From a virus: a stretch of DNA of 27,943 nt. The notes below the pieces were generated by a model. That model saw nothing but the letters and a program-made list of their open reading frames with translations, searched no databases and was not told the DNA's origin. The position numbers and the translations under genes are program-made. Each line of letters begins with the position of its first letter. The first letter of the stretch is position 1. Below are positions 1-8,528 of this stretch, piece after piece. The stretch covers positions 1 through 27,943 of IMG/VR virus record IMGVR_UViG_3300028806_000133, one strand, 5' to 3'.

Positions 1-291
1 GTAGTGAGACGAGTCGTACCCGCTGGTGTTCACCCACACGCCGATTGTGGTGACGCCGTTGTACGTGGCACACAAATTTCCCAGACCGTCCGTGGTCGTG
101 GGATTCGGGATTTCCTGCGTCCCCTGTGGGTCGGCGTAAATCGTTGCCAACGGAGAACCGGGCTGCGTGGTGACGTTCACGGGACTCGCCCCATTCACGT
201 CGCCGATGAGAACCGCCACTTGAACATTTGCCAACGCCTGTCCAACAGCGTTGAACACCTGTCGATTAAGAACTGCTAATGAGTCGCTCAT
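1..291 (-). CDS. Phage tail/fibre-type structural protein, N-terminal part (runs off the window)
   Basis: The first 97 residues are present and the gene continues beyond the left edge. It starts MSDSLAVLNRQVFNAVGQ and holds a small beta-rich module: a run ending VQVAVL, then PLATIYADPQGTQE, then TTDGLGNL. This pattern (variable strand, 'Y-x-D', 'T-T-D-G-x-G-N') resembles the carboxypeptidase-regulatory/prealbumin-like domains found in phage tail and fibre proteins. That assignment is by pattern only. The ATG shares one base with the stop of the upstream gene (TAATG), so the two are probably translationally coupled. It is the last gene seen of the structural block. Exact role (tail, fibre or neck) cannot be told. 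Confidence 0.6.
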   Translation of the reverse strand, partial: MSDSLAVLNRQVFNAVGQALANVQVAVLIGDVNGASPVNVTTQPGSPLATIYADPQGTQEIPNPTTTDGLGNLCATYNGVTTIGVWVNTSGYDSSHY

Positions 292-1211
292 TACCCTCTC
301 CGTCCACGTCGCCCACCACGATACGGAGGACGTTCAAAATTCGAGTACGCTTGCTTACGCACCGTCTGGTTGAGGATTTGATTGATGGCTTCCTCAGCCC
401 ACACCTTGTACGTATCCGCCATCGGCCCGCCGCGTCCGCCTGAGAGTACGTAGAGAACCTGTAGACCGAGTGCTCGTGCAACGCCCGGAACCATAAGCGG
501 GCTTTGCAGTGTGGCGATGGGCGGTGCCATAGCCAAGTAAGTCAGCAGAATGTCGTTCATCTGCGAGGCTGGGGGCAGCTTCAGCGTGTTGTTCGAAAAT
601 GCCCACTTACGGAATCGAGCCGTAATCAGATTGTTCGCGAGAACATCTGGGCACTGTGCCATCGGCACCCACGCAGGCCCTCCTGTGTTGCACTCGCTAA
701 TCTCCAGCGGCTTCACAAGGTCAGGCGGTAGGCACGGCCCGATGTTCGTGAAGATCACCCAGAAGGTTGTCGCCGTATCTGGCTCCTGATTCAAGTTTGT
801 CGCCGAGTTCGGCAGAGCCACGTAATAGACGTTGTTGTAGGTCACGGTCTGACCTTGTGTGTAAGTGACTGCGTTAGACCAAAGCGGGGCGGTGATATTC
901 GGACCCGACCAAGTAAGGCCGTCGAAGAACCCGTTGTAGGTTAGAAGCATCACCGCCCGACGCGAGGAGGTAGCAGCAGCAGGAAGACCGAAAATAGGGG
1001 CTGTTTTGGTGAAGGTATCGACGCCATTTGAAATCAGCCGTTGCTGAAGGTAAATCCAGCATTCCTGCAAGGTTGGGAGAACCTGCGGATTGCGGCTTGG
1101 ATTCAGGATGTTGCCCGCCATGCCCAGAGGTGACCCACCGTCGTTGGCGAAGGTGATCGCTGCATTCAAGGCATCTTGGGCTGTTGGGTAAGGCGTTGTC
1201 GGTGTTGGCAT
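291..1211 (-). CDS. Phage virion-module protein of unknown function, 306 aa
   Basis: I do not recognise a named family. I chose the ATG at 1211 (MPTPTTPYPTAQDALNAA). A longer reading from 1274 would put 21 codons across a strong terminator hairpin, which is unlikely. A GAGGG site lies about 11 bases upstream. Mid-protein there is a segment of the form 'W-x-x-x-V-x-Y-x-x-G-x-x-V-x-Y-x-x-x-x-Y-x-A', as in carbohydrate-binding or fibre-attachment modules of phage proteins (residues about 128-150). The C-terminus is very basic (RRGRRG). The position, between capsid genes and a fibre-like gene, suggests a virion or neck/tail protein. It begins a new unit just after a terminator and overlaps the next gene by one base. 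Confidence 0.65.
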   Translation of the reverse strand: MPTPTTPYPTAQDALNAAITFANDGGSPLGMAGNILNPSRNPQVLPTLQECWIYLQQRLISNGVDTFTKTAPIFGLPAAATSSRRAVMLLTYNGFFDGLTWSGPNITAPLWSNAVTYTQGQTVTYNNVYYVALPNSATNLNQEPDTATTFWVIFTNIGPCLPPDLVKPLEISECNTGGPAWVPMAQCPDVLANNLITARFRKWAFSNNTLKLPPASQMNDILLTYLAMAPPIATLQSPLMVPGVARALGLQVLYVLSGGRGGPMADTYKVWAEEAINQILNQTVRKQAYSNFERPPYRGGRRGRRG

Positions 1212-1231
1212 TTCGGAGAAACCCTCACTAT

Positions 1232-1241
1232 GGAATAATCC
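1232..1241 (-). promoter_or_regulatory. GGATTAyTCC-type upstream motif, copy 1
   Basis: On the minus strand this reads GGATTATTCC preceded by TTT. It lies between a terminator and the ATG at 1211. It matches the motif before the capsid gene (5283-5292) with one change. A phage promoter or other transcription-start signal is inferred, not shown. Confidence 0.35.
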
Positions 1242-1272
1242 AAAAGACAAGAGCCGCCCCGAAGAGCGGCTC
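1242..1272 (-). terminator. Rho-independent terminator with C(UUCG)G loop
   Basis: On the minus strand a 9-bp stem (GAGCCGCTC with GGGCGGCTC, one G-U pair) closes a TTCG tetraloop, followed by TTGTCTTTT. The stable C(UUCG)G loop plus U-rich tail is typical of intrinsic terminators. It ends the transcript of the 291-aa zinc-ribbon gene upstream. Confidence 0.85.
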
Positions 1273-1296
1273 ATCTGGTACAGCCCTCATAAAGAC

Positions 1297-2172
1297 TTAC
1301 TCTTTGTTCTTGCGTCCAGTCATCTTCTCGTAACGCTCTTGGTTGACGATTTCACGGCAGGATGGGCAAATCACTGCGGTGGGTTTCATCTCACTGGTGC
1401 AGAATGGGCACTCGATCATCTCCGCTTTGACACGAGGAGCACGGAAGGTTACCCAGTCCCGCTCTTCGCCAGTCTCCAGCGCACAGAGGCGGTGGATTTC
1501 GAGCGGCCCACCTGTGCCCTTGGACTTGCTCATTTCGTACAGACGGTCGCCGCTTAGCACTTTCTCGAAGCATCGCTTCTGGTGTGCAGCCAACGCTTCG
1601 GTCATGAGCTTGTTCTGCTCACCCTTCGGCAACTCTTCGTACTTCTTGCCGTAGGTGATGAACACGCCCCAGTTTTCGAGGTTGTTCGTGGGGAGCAGCA
1701 AATCGGCGGGGTATAGCTTGGAATTGCCGACGATGCTTTCTGCGATTTCTTCACCGAACTCAACATACGGAATTCGCCGAGTGTCGCCCTTGTCGTAAGA
1801 GGCGATGTAGGAGTGTGGGATGTGCAGCGGGGTGCTGAGCTTGAACACTCCCTTGATGTCATCCTCGGTTGCGGAGACAGTCTTGCCGTCCTTTACGATG
1901 TTGTCGCCTACTGAGGGCGCTTTGGGAATCGTGAAAGTGCCGAATCCCTTGTACGTCCGACGCCACTCAAAAATGCGGCTCACGTTGTAGATGTAGCAGT
2001 CGAGTCCACCCTTGGCGGCAATCTCCTGCGACCGAATCAACGGCTGTGTGCGGGTTCTGCTGCGGTTTGCCAGATAACGATGTGCTTTATCGCTCTGTGC
2101 CCCTGTGTCCTGCTCGGGCTGCAACATGCGTCCTGTGCCTGCCTCGGGAATTATTACTTCACCTTTTGCCAT
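1297..2172 (-). CDS. Phage protein with C-terminal zinc ribbon, 291 aa, unknown function
   Basis: The start is supported by AAGGAG six bases before the ATG. The N-terminus is charged and partly disordered (MAKGEVIIPEAGTGRM, then an Arg-rich stretch). The middle has an ordered mixed alpha/beta region, and the last 45 residues carry two CxxC pairs (CPFC and CPSC, 13 residues apart) that should bind one zinc, like a double zinc ribbon. The family is not recognised. It follows the 225-aa gene by 10 bases and is closed by a strong terminator, so the two form a short transcript. A structural or head-completion role is possible from position only; the zinc ribbon could equally mean nucleic-acid binding. 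Confidence 0.7.
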   Translation of the reverse strand: MAKGEVIIPEAGTGRMLQPEQDTGAQSDKAHRYLANRSRTRTQPLIRSQEIAAKGGLDCYIYNVSRIFEWRRTYKGFGTFTIPKAPSVGDNIVKDGKTVSATEDDIKGVFKLSTPLHIPHSYIASYDKGDTRRIPYVEFGEEIAESIVGNSKLYPADLLLPTNNLENWGVFITYGKKYEELPKGEQNKLMTEALAAHQKRCFEKVLSGDRLYEMSKSKGTGGPLEIHRLCALETGEERDWVTFRAPRVKAEMIECPFCTSEMKPTAVICPSCREIVNQERYEKMTGRKNKE

Positions 2173-2182
2173 ACTGTTCTCC

Positions 2183-2860
2183 TTACAAAGTTCCTGCTTG
2201 CCGGAATCCCGGCTGAAATTCTTCCTTCTTGATTTTGACTCCCGAGGTAATCAGCTTTCGCGTGTATGCCTCAATCTCTGCATCGGTGTTCTGGACTTCG
2301 CCGCCCGATGAGTAGCTCACGCCTCTACGCACGCCATGCGTCTCGTCCCAGTGCTTCTCGAACGCCCGCTTCGATGCTTCTTCCTTTGCCGCTTCCTCGC
2401 TGAGGATTGCGTCTCGGATTTCCCACGTCTTGCGGATACGCCCCGTCCAAATTCCCTGCGCTGTCAGGAAGACCAGATCGGGAAAGATCGGGAGCCAACT
2501 GTGGTCTGGGTTCGCGAACAGATAGCAGCAAACATAGACGCCAAACTTCGGGTACGGCCCTGAGCTTAGGTATCCTTCGTCGTTGCACGTCTGGGATGCC
2601 CAGTAAGCAGGAGAGCCGAAGTGTCTACACGGAAGCCATCGCTCAAGAATCCAACACTTAGGCACGTACTTCTTGGCGTAGCGGTAACGATAGATTCCGT
2701 CATCCGCCCAGTAGCCGCCGTACATCACAATGCGTCGAGGAGCCCAGACAACCCTGAAGATGTTCTCTCCCCAAGGGTTCTGACCGAACTGCTTGAGCAG
2801 GTCTTCACACCACTCTGGGGGATTGATCCCCGAAATTGTCATGTCTCGTCGGTTGACCAT
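2183..2860 (-). CDS. Conserved-looking phage virion-module protein, 225 aa, unknown function
   Basis: The protein is rich in Trp, Tyr and Cys in its first 130 residues (NPWGENIFRVVW, then YRYRYAKKYVPKCWILERW) and ends in a charged, probably helical tail. The 'NP-x-G-E-N-x-F-R-V-V-W' opening recalls uncharacterised proteins encoded near phage capsid genes, but I cannot name the family. The ATG at 2860 has no SD; it sits 10 bases after an ATTA motif shared with other genes here. An alternative ATG is at 2842. It starts a two-gene transcript with the zinc-ribbon gene. Confidence 0.65.
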   Translation of the reverse strand: MVNRRDMTISGINPPEWCEDLLKQFGQNPWGENIFRVVWAPRRIVMYGGYWADDGIYRYRYAKKYVPKCWILERWLPCRHFGSPAYWASQTCNDEGYLSSGPYPKFGVYVCCYLFANPDHSWLPIFPDLVFLTAQGIWTGRIRKTWEIRDAILSEEAAKEEASKRAFEKHWDETHGVRRGVSYSSGGEVQNTDAEIEAYTRKLITSGVKIKKEEFQPGFRQAGTL

Positions 2861-2864
2861 CAGT

Positions 2865-2874
2865 GAGGAGTAAT
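2865..2874 (-). promoter_or_regulatory. ATTACTCCTC-type upstream motif, copy 2
   Basis: Minus strand ATTACTCCTC, ending five bases before the ATG at 2860. ATTA starts 10 bases upstream of the ATG, as before the gene at 20165. The gene has no SD. It lies between a terminator and the gene start, so a promoter-like role is inferred. Confidence 0.4.
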
Positions 2875-2938
2875 AGGGGTAGGCGGGGAAATCCCGTTCT
2901 GGCTACATAATAAGGATGGAATTTTGCAGTTTTATTGG

Positions 2939-2968
2939 AAAAATGAAGGGGTCGCTTTTGGCGACCCC
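2939..2968 (-). terminator. Rho-independent terminator after the fibre-type gene
   Basis: A perfect 8-bp stem (GGGGTCGC/GCGACCCC) with a 5-base loop is followed on the minus strand by TTCATTTTTCC. It lies about 50 bases past the stop of the 223-aa gene. Confidence 0.85.
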
Positions 2969-3019
2969 GTGCCCTCATAAAGCATTGAACGGGAAGGTGT
3001 AGTAATGGTTAATACTGGT

Positions 3020-3691
3020 TTAGTCGTGGATTGCGATGAGGTTTGCAGACCAAGTGTGCGGGATGCTGTCTGCGTTCGCAACGCTGATGATGACTCCAAC
3101 GCCGCCCGCTTGCTTCTGCAACGAAGCGATGTCGATGATGGCGGTGACCGCAGCGTAAGAACTCACTTCGCCGATTTCGATCTGAGCCACAACCGTGTAA
3201 TTGTTGTCCGCGAATGGCGTTGCCCAGTTGATGACGACCGCACCACTGTTCGTGGCGCTTGCCAACGATGTGAACGACGGTGAACGGTAAGTCTGTTGCT
3301 TTGCTGCTACAGCAGCGGCAGAGGCGGCGACCGCAGCATCAGCGTAGGCCGTAGTTGCAATGTCCGTGTTGTTGGTCAGCGGAGACTTGGTAGGAGCCGT
3401 GGGCGAACCAGTCAGAGCAGGGGAAGCCAACGGTGCCAGAAGAGCCTCAGCAGCTTCGGCACGATTCGTCTCCACGAGGATTGCGGCGTGATCGAAGGCC
3501 GTGGTCGCAAGCTGGGTAGTGTTCGTGCCGGGGGCCGCAGTCGGAGCAGTGGGGATACCCAAGAACCCCGGAGAGGTGAGGGGAGCTAATGCGCCCTCTG
3601 TCCCTGACAAGGCGTCGATTTCGTTCTGAAGGTACACCACCGCCTCAAGAGGCGACAGCGGGAAGAAGATTGATTCAGTGGATTGTGACAT
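3020..3691 (-). CDS. Fibre-type phage structural protein with two repeats, 223 aa
   Basis: Residues about 35-115 hold two copies of a repeat of the form 'A-P-L-x-S-P-x-x-x-G-x-P-T-A-P-T-x-x-P-x-x-N-T-x-x-x-A-T-T-A', well known in phage tail fibres and other thin virion fibres. An Ala-rich helical stretch follows, then a beta-rich C-terminal domain of about 80 residues that may be a receptor-binding or capping domain. GAGGA lies upstream of the ATG. The gene directly follows the major capsid gene across a terminator and has its own terminator. Next to the capsid gene, it could be a head fibre or decoration protein rather than a tail fibre; the sequence alone does not decide. Confidence 0.7.
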   Translation of the reverse strand: MSQSTESIFFPLSPLEAVVYLQNEIDALSGTEGALAPLTSPGFLGIPTAPTAAPGTNTTQLATTAFDHAAILVETNRAEAAEALLAPLASPALTGSPTAPTKSPLTNNTDIATTAYADAAVAASAAAVAAKQQTYRSPSFTSLASATNSGAVVINWATPFADNNYTVVAQIEIGEVSSYAAVTAIIDIASLQKQAGGVGVIISVANADSIPHTWSANLIAIHD

Positions 3692-3706
3692 TAAAGTTTC
3701 CTCATG

Positions 3707-3743
3707 TTAAAAAGCCCCGACGCTTTGTCGGCATCGGGGCTTT
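3707..3743 (-). terminator. Rho-independent terminator between capsid and fibre-type genes
   Basis: A long stem on the minus strand (AAAGCCCCGATGC pairing with GCGTCGGGGCTTT, about 13 bp with one G-U) is followed by a U-tract of five. It lies just after the capsid stop. The next gene begins only 15 bases past the U-tract with no motif of its own, so the terminator probably sets capsid/fibre ratio by partial read-through. Confidence 0.9.
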
Positions 3744-3758
3744 CGGTTCTCAACCAGC

Positions 3759-5132
3759 TTAGAAACCGTATGGAAGAGCGAGTGTGTCGATGTAAGCGCC
3801 TGCACGAGGCTTGGCGTTTGCGATCTGACCACCGAACACGAAGTAGAACGCCGTGGTCGGAGCCACACCACCGTCAGAGCCGTACAGCGGGAAGGTCGTC
3901 ATCCCACCTACGTCGAAGAGGGAAGGCGGCTTCACTTCGGTCTTGAACCAGTATTTGAAGTTGATCGCATCAATGCGCTGTTGCTTTGCCTTGATGTTGG
4001 TAATCAACTCGTGACCAGCCATCGAGCGGAGACGCTGCTCAGGCAAGTAATCCTTGCGAGTGTCGCCGTCCTGACGCGGGGTGAAGGCCGTTGCCACACC
4101 AGCAGGAGCGTAGTGGGTTGAAGCCGACGTACCCGAGGTGTACAGGCCGAGGTTTTCCCATGCCGTCACCTGATCCACGTTGCAGTGAACCACGAAGTCC
4201 GTGAGTTCATCAGCGTCCGAGCCGTTGGCACGCTGCAAGAGCGACTCCATCAACTGGAACATCTGAGGAACAAGGGCGTCGGACTGTCCGTTCACGTAGG
4301 CAGAGTTCAGGACGCCGGGCCAAGTGCTGCGCGGAATACCGAACCAGTCGCCGCTGGAAGACTGGTAGTTGATGGCAGGAATGCCGTTCAAAGACGCAGA
4401 CGTTGTCGCGGAGGTGTAACGGTCAGGGGTGTAGGTCTGGGTGAGCATACCGTTGGCACCGAGAACGATCAGGATGTCCGTGGCGATTGTGCCAGTCGGG
4501 AAATACTGACCGGGGGTTCCGGTTCCGCCATCCACGAGATACAGGATGTTGTTGATAAGGTCAGCGGTGAGGACTTGGAAGTACCCACGGTTTGCGCCGT
4601 ACCCAGCAGCGACTACTTGGTAGTAAGCGCCCGCCTGAAAATCATTGGCGTTGCTGACGTTCATGAAGGTTGTGGTCGGCGTGATGGTGACCGTTCCCAG
4701 AGCGCCAGAGCCGTCAGAGACAGCCATGAGAGCTTCGAGGTTGGTGCGGAACGCCTTGAGGTTGATGCGGAAGCTGTCCTTGTAGACATCTACGACGGAC
4801 TTTTCCTTGCCGTCTGTGCTCCACTCGGCACCCTTCGTGACTTGGCAAGCCTGCACGAAGAAGACGGGGGATGCTACACCAGCGTCGTACTGTTCGCCGC
4901 CGCCCGTGCCCATTGAATCGGTTGTGCCGTCTGGGACGAACTGTGCGAAGGTAGAACCCGGCTGCACAAGCAGCGGGATACGGACGAGACGTTCAGAGAC
5001 CTTGAACTGCTCTTGGTTCTGAAGGCGACCGTAGAACTTGGCGTCTTGGTTAAACTGGGGATAGACCGAAGCGTTGAGCTTTTCAATCTCAACGTACAGG
5101 GCAGATGCGCTATTAAGGGTATCTGAGGCCAT
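3759..5132 (-). CDS. Major capsid protein (HK97-fold type), 457 aa
   Basis: The protein builds the icosahedral head shell. It has the look of a large HK97-type capsid protein: a helical N-terminus with no signal (MASDTLNSASALYVEIEKLN), a long mixed alpha/beta core, two Gly/Thr-rich insertions near residues 150-210, and a C-terminal segment ending TLALPYGF. The assignment rests on size, composition, position after the portal gene, and one of the best SDs here (AGGAG, 7 bases before the ATG). A 258-base leader with a shared upstream motif, and a strong terminator after the gene, fit high expression. No protease gene is visible nearby, so maturation cleavage, if any, is unexplained. Confidence 0.8.
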   Translation of the reverse strand: MASDTLNSASALYVEIEKLNASVYPQFNQDAKFYGRLQNQEQFKVSERLVRIPLLVQPGSTFAQFVPDGTTDSMGTGGGEQYDAGVASPVFFVQACQVTKGAEWSTDGKEKSVVDVYKDSFRINLKAFRTNLEALMAVSDGSGALGTVTITPTTTFMNVSNANDFQAGAYYQVVAAGYGANRGYFQVLTADLINNILYLVDGGTGTPGQYFPTGTIATDILIVLGANGMLTQTYTPDRYTSATTSASLNGIPAINYQSSSGDWFGIPRSTWPGVLNSAYVNGQSDALVPQMFQLMESLLQRANGSDADELTDFVVHCNVDQVTAWENLGLYTSGTSASTHYAPAGVATAFTPRQDGDTRKDYLPEQRLRSMAGHELITNIKAKQQRIDAINFKYWFKTEVKPPSLFDVGGMTTFPLYGSDGGVAPTTAFYFVFGGQIANAKPRAGAYIDTLALPYGF

Positions 5133-5390
5133 GATGTTTCTCCTGTCGGATTTGCCCCCGACATGGGCGAAAAATGATTAACTGTTTGGCAGTCACTCAC
5201 TCTTCTCATTGGCCTGACGTTTTCGGGACGAACCCACGGGTAACGGACCCGGAACCTTTGGAAGGGTGTTGCTTGTCACTTAGGAGTAATCCAAATCTAC
5301 TTTTTCTGAAAAAGGGGATGCAGGCGGATGGCTACTCCGAGGCATAGATTCGCGAGTTTGAGGAATAAGAGGTGCAGTCGGATGAAGACC
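5133..5390 (-). promoter_or_regulatory. Untranslated leader of the capsid gene
   Basis: There is no gene in these 258 bases. On the minus strand they hold, in order, a short AT-rich palindrome (5300-5314), the GGATTACTCC motif (5283-5292), a weak GGGT/ACCC hairpin near 5235, a short GCCC/GGGC hairpin near 5160, and the capsid SD. A capsid promoter is likely here. No good -35/-10 pair of host type was found. Confidence 0.5.
5283..5292 (-). promoter_or_regulatory. GGATTACTCC upstream motif, copy 3 (capsid gene)
   Basis: Exact 10-base match to the copy at 20172-20181 and preceded by TTT like the copy at 1232-1241. It lies about 150 bases upstream of the capsid ATG. Inferred promoter element for the phage's own sigma factor. 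Confidence 0.4.
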
Positions 5391-6014
5391 TTAACTTCCA
5401 AACTCGGCGTCATGAGTTTCACCAAAAATGGGTTCTATCTCGTACCCGCCGTCTTCGTCCTCGTCGCAGTAGATGGCACAGATGCCGCCCGGAGCTACAA
5501 CTTCGCCACTTTCGGGCCTGCCTTCGGAGGTGCCGTTGATGATGTCGTTCAAGGCGACAATATTCGAACTATGACAAACGAAAAGCGTCACACAATGCGG
5601 GCAGAGCTTGTCTTCGAAGAAGTCTCCGACTCTTTCGATGAAATCCGAGAGCGATTCTCCGTTTTTGGGGGTCTCAGTTGGATTATCGACGAAGTGATCG
5701 AGTGCTTCTGCGAATTCGTCCTTGTCCTTACCGTAAAGTGGGGCTATCTGCCACGGAAAAAGGCATCTCGACTGCTCGATGCAGCGTCCGCCAAGAGTTC
5801 CACTCACAATTTCGGCAGTCTGCACCGCACGGTGCAGCGGAGAGCAGATTACTCGCTCAATATTTTGTCGGGAGAGGAATTCTGCGGCTTTGTGAGCCTG
5901 CACAACGCCCTCATCGTTGAGACAGGGGTCTAACATCCCTCTGAACGCATTGTCGTCGTTCAAATCCGTGTCCCCATGACGCATCACGTAGGCAATGGGC
6001 TTCTTATCGTCCAT
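5391..6014 (-). CDS. Histidine phosphatase (phosphoglycerate-mutase superfamily), 207 aa
   Basis: The protein starts with the hallmark RHG motif (RHGDT, residues 12-16, catalytic His13), has the supporting Arg in SPLHRAVQTAE (Arg62) and the second active-site His in CHSSN (His148). All are as in the branch of the superfamily that removes phosphate from small molecules or proteins. It is acidic at the C-terminus. The length (207 aa) is normal for the family. The ATG directly abuts the portal stop, with GAGGAAG inside the portal end as SD, so it is co-translated with the portal. The site between portal and capsid genes usually holds a protease or scaffold gene, so a metabolic-type phosphatase there is odd. 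The substrate is unknown. Confidence 0.85.
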   Translation of the reverse strand: MDDKKPIAYVMRHGDTDLNDDNAFRGMLDPCLNDEGVVQAHKAAEFLSRQNIERVICSPLHRAVQTAEIVSGTLGGRCIEQSRCLFPWQIAPLYGKDKDEFAEALDHFVDNPTETPKNGESLSDFIERVGDFFEDKLCPHCVTLFVCHSSNIVALNDIINGTSEGRPESGEVVAPGGICAIYCDEDEDGGYEIEPIFGETHDAEFGS

Positions 6015-8516
6015 TTACTTCCTCTTGAGCTTGCGCGGGGCAGCGGGAGTTGGGGGTTGAGGCGGATTAAGCTGCTCTTCCGTCAGGGCGGCGGCGTGAT
6101 CCGCAGTCCCGTCAAGACCAGCTTGAGCTTCCATCTGCATTTGCACAGCGTGGCCCGCGTCTTTGTAGTTAATGCTCTCGCTCGGATGTGGCGGTGCCTT
6201 CGCTGTCGGCTGTTTCTTGGCAGCTTCGATTGCAAGCTGCGGCTTGACGGCAGCGGCTTGTGCCTGCTCCATCTGCTGCTGGATTTTCGCCTGTAGTGAC
6301 AGTCCATAAAGCTCGACATTCAAGAACCCGTCAGGATTGTTGAAGCGATTCCGCTGTCCTGTAGGCGAGTAAATCCACGCCGTGATAAACGGCAACTCTT
6401 TTGTCACGTCATCAAGCGGGCCGGGTTCCATGGACGACTTGAAGAGCTTGTACTTGTCCGACTCTTCGGGCGTCGGGGGCTGTTGTCCAGATGCCACTGC
6501 TTGCAGGATGACCATTTGTGCGGCTTGCACTGCCTGCTCGTTCGGGACTGGCGGTTGGACAAGCAGCATGTCGATAGTTTGACTAACCTTCATGCCAATG
6601 TCGCCGACAGAAGACTTCATGCCGCTGATCCCACGGAGTTGCGAGATGCGCTCTTGGTTGCCGGGGTCATTCAATGCGGCTTTGGCGCTTTCGTCGCCCG
6701 TTTGGGCAGCCATGGTCAACTGAGTCAAAGCGAGTTGCTCTTCCTCGAATGTGCTCGGGTAAGTCTGGTCGGTATCGGGCACGCACCAGATGTTGCCGTC
6801 CCGTAGATCAATCAAATTCACGAGGACATCGGGGTGTCCCTTCTTTTTGATCGTGAGCACGCCGTCTGCATCAGCCTCGGCGAGACGATATTTGGCACCG
6901 ATGCGGATTGCCTGTTCGCAGGATTTCGAATAGCAACGGATGAAGCCTTCAAAAGCCGTGCCTGCCTCGCCACGTGAAGCCGCACGCAGGATTGAGATTC
7001 CACCAAGAGTCGTGTTATTTTCATCAGCCTGTCCTACTGCCGCTGGAGAAATACCAGTGACTACGGTCGAGAGCGTTGTAGCTAAATCGGTACGTGTCTG
7101 GAGAAGCTGAGCACTCACGCTGACCGCAGGCTCGGCAAAAGCTTTCTGTCCGACGTTGATATTCGATTCCAATCCGTGCTTCAGAGGGTATGCAGCGCCG
7201 GGGTTTGCCTTCTGCTTGCTGCGGGCAGACAGGTCGAATGTATCGGGGTCGAAGTGGATGGCGGGAATTGCACGCATGTGCGTTTCCATTTCCAGATCGA
7301 ACACATCTGAGAAGGCGTCTTGGGCAACCAACATGCTTGCCCCGTAAGCGGGCGTAGCTTGGCCGTGTCCCTTCACTGCGTGACCTATCGACCAATGGTC
7401 ATCCATGCTCTCATTGCGGGATTCCGCATACTCGTTGCCCAAGAACACCACACATCCCCCATCGGGATAGTTGTCCTCGAACCACTCACGGCACTCTTCG
7501 TCATCAATCTCCGCAAACATGCAGGGTCGCACCCAGATTGTTTGGATGGTCGGTAACTGATCCAGTGCCTCGGCCATCTGGCTTACAAGGTGAAGACCCT
7601 GCGTGAGTGCGATTCGCGTTGTGCGGTCGAACATGAACTCTGCTGGTCCGGGTTCTCCTGCTTGAATCCGTTTTGCGATCCACGGGTAAAGGGACTTGGC
7701 AGCACTCAGGTCAATTTCGTCGCTAAGCATCAGCCACGCAAACTCGTGGATGTGCTTCATGTTGATAGGAACTTTTAACCACGGCACGCCGTAGAGGGAC
7801 TGGACTTCGCCGCCCCTTGGCTGACGAGGCTTTTTCTTGGGAGGGTTCTCGGAGCCTTGTCCGACGCCTTCCGCCATGCCCTCATCGTCTTCATCCTCGT
7901 CGTAGTAACCGAAACGAGAGCCGTCAGCTACCCAGCGGGTGTAAATTCCATAGCGCCCGCCCGTGTAAGATTGCACGGCGAATTCTTGCGGTAGGTTGGC
8001 GTCCTGATTGATGGCTTGGATTTCTTCCAGAAGGTGGTTCGCACCGTCCGCCATTTGCAAAGCAGTGGCGCTATCGCCAGAAGCGACAATGTGCACCTCA
8101 GGCTGGTGCCCCACGATCTTCATGTACGCACGGCCAAAGGCTTGATAGATATTCAGGGGGTAAGACAGGGTTTCGGAGTTACCGTTGGAGTCGTTGCCCA
8201 ATCCAGCCGAGCCCGCTCCTTGCATCCACGTAAACTGCAAGTCACTCCAGAAGGCGTCGAAGATGTTACGCCAGTAGAAGCCGCCGTCCGCCGCACGTTT
8301 GACTTCCTCAATGCGGGCGAACATATCTCGGTGCTGGATTTTCGTGACGAGAGCACGCCACGCATCCTTGTACTTGTCGTCGATGAGTTGATTTTTCTTG
8401 CCGTATGACCCCTTCCGAATGGAAGAGGCAGACGTACCGTAGGTTTCCCCCGGTGCGTACTTCTCGGCAATGTCACTGTAAGCATCCTGAGTGGGTGCTT
8501 GTGCTGTGCTGCTCAT
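6015..8516 (-). CDS. Portal protein, 833 aa
   Basis: The portal forms the ring at the head vertex through which DNA is pumped. The call rests on size, an N-terminal helical region followed by 'Y-P-L-N-I-Y-Q-A-F-G-R' and a long mixed core, a 'T-x-L-G-G-I-S-I-L-R-A-A-S-R-G-E-A' segment near residue 505, a long Gln/Ala-rich helical region (about 640-790), and a Pro-rich basic tail ending KLKRK. It is larger than the 725-aa P22 portal and of the same general type. AGGAG lies six bases before the ATG. It follows the DUF3494 gene and precedes the phosphatase and capsid genes. Confidence 0.75.
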   Translation of the reverse strand: MSSTAQAPTQDAYSDIAEKYAPGETYGTSASSIRKGSYGKKNQLIDDKYKDAWRALVTKIQHRDMFARIEEVKRAADGGFYWRNIFDAFWSDLQFTWMQGAGSAGLGNDSNGNSETLSYPLNIYQAFGRAYMKIVGHQPEVHIVASGDSATALQMADGANHLLEEIQAINQDANLPQEFAVQSYTGGRYGIYTRWVADGSRFGYYDEDEDDEGMAEGVGQGSENPPKKKPRQPRGGEVQSLYGVPWLKVPINMKHIHEFAWLMLSDEIDLSAAKSLYPWIAKRIQAGEPGPAEFMFDRTTRIALTQGLHLVSQMAEALDQLPTIQTIWVRPCMFAEIDDEECREWFEDNYPDGGCVVFLGNEYAESRNESMDDHWSIGHAVKGHGQATPAYGASMLVAQDAFSDVFDLEMETHMRAIPAIHFDPDTFDLSARSKQKANPGAAYPLKHGLESNINVGQKAFAEPAVSVSAQLLQTRTDLATTLSTVVTGISPAAVGQADENNTTLGGISILRAASRGEAGTAFEGFIRCYSKSCEQAIRIGAKYRLAEADADGVLTIKKKGHPDVLVNLIDLRDGNIWCVPDTDQTYPSTFEEEQLALTQLTMAAQTGDESAKAALNDPGNQERISQLRGISGMKSSVGDIGMKVSQTIDMLLVQPPVPNEQAVQAAQMVILQAVASGQQPPTPEESDKYKLFKSSMEPGPLDDVTKELPFITAWIYSPTGQRNRFNNPDGFLNVELYGLSLQAKIQQQMEQAQAAAVKPQLAIEAAKKQPTAKAPPHPSESINYKDAGHAVQMQMEAQAGLDGTADHAAALTEEQLNPPQPPTPAAPRKLKRK

Positions 8517-8528
8517 TTAGGCTCCTAC

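Noticed and set aside
4185-4916. 243-codon plus-strand frame
   Set aside because: Antisense to the major capsid gene; Val/Gly/Arg-rich composition typical of a shadow frame.
5300-5314. CTTTTTC/GAAAAAG palindrome as a terminator of the phosphatase gene
   Set aside because: The stem is A/T-only except its ends and has no U-tract after it; too weak to call a terminator.
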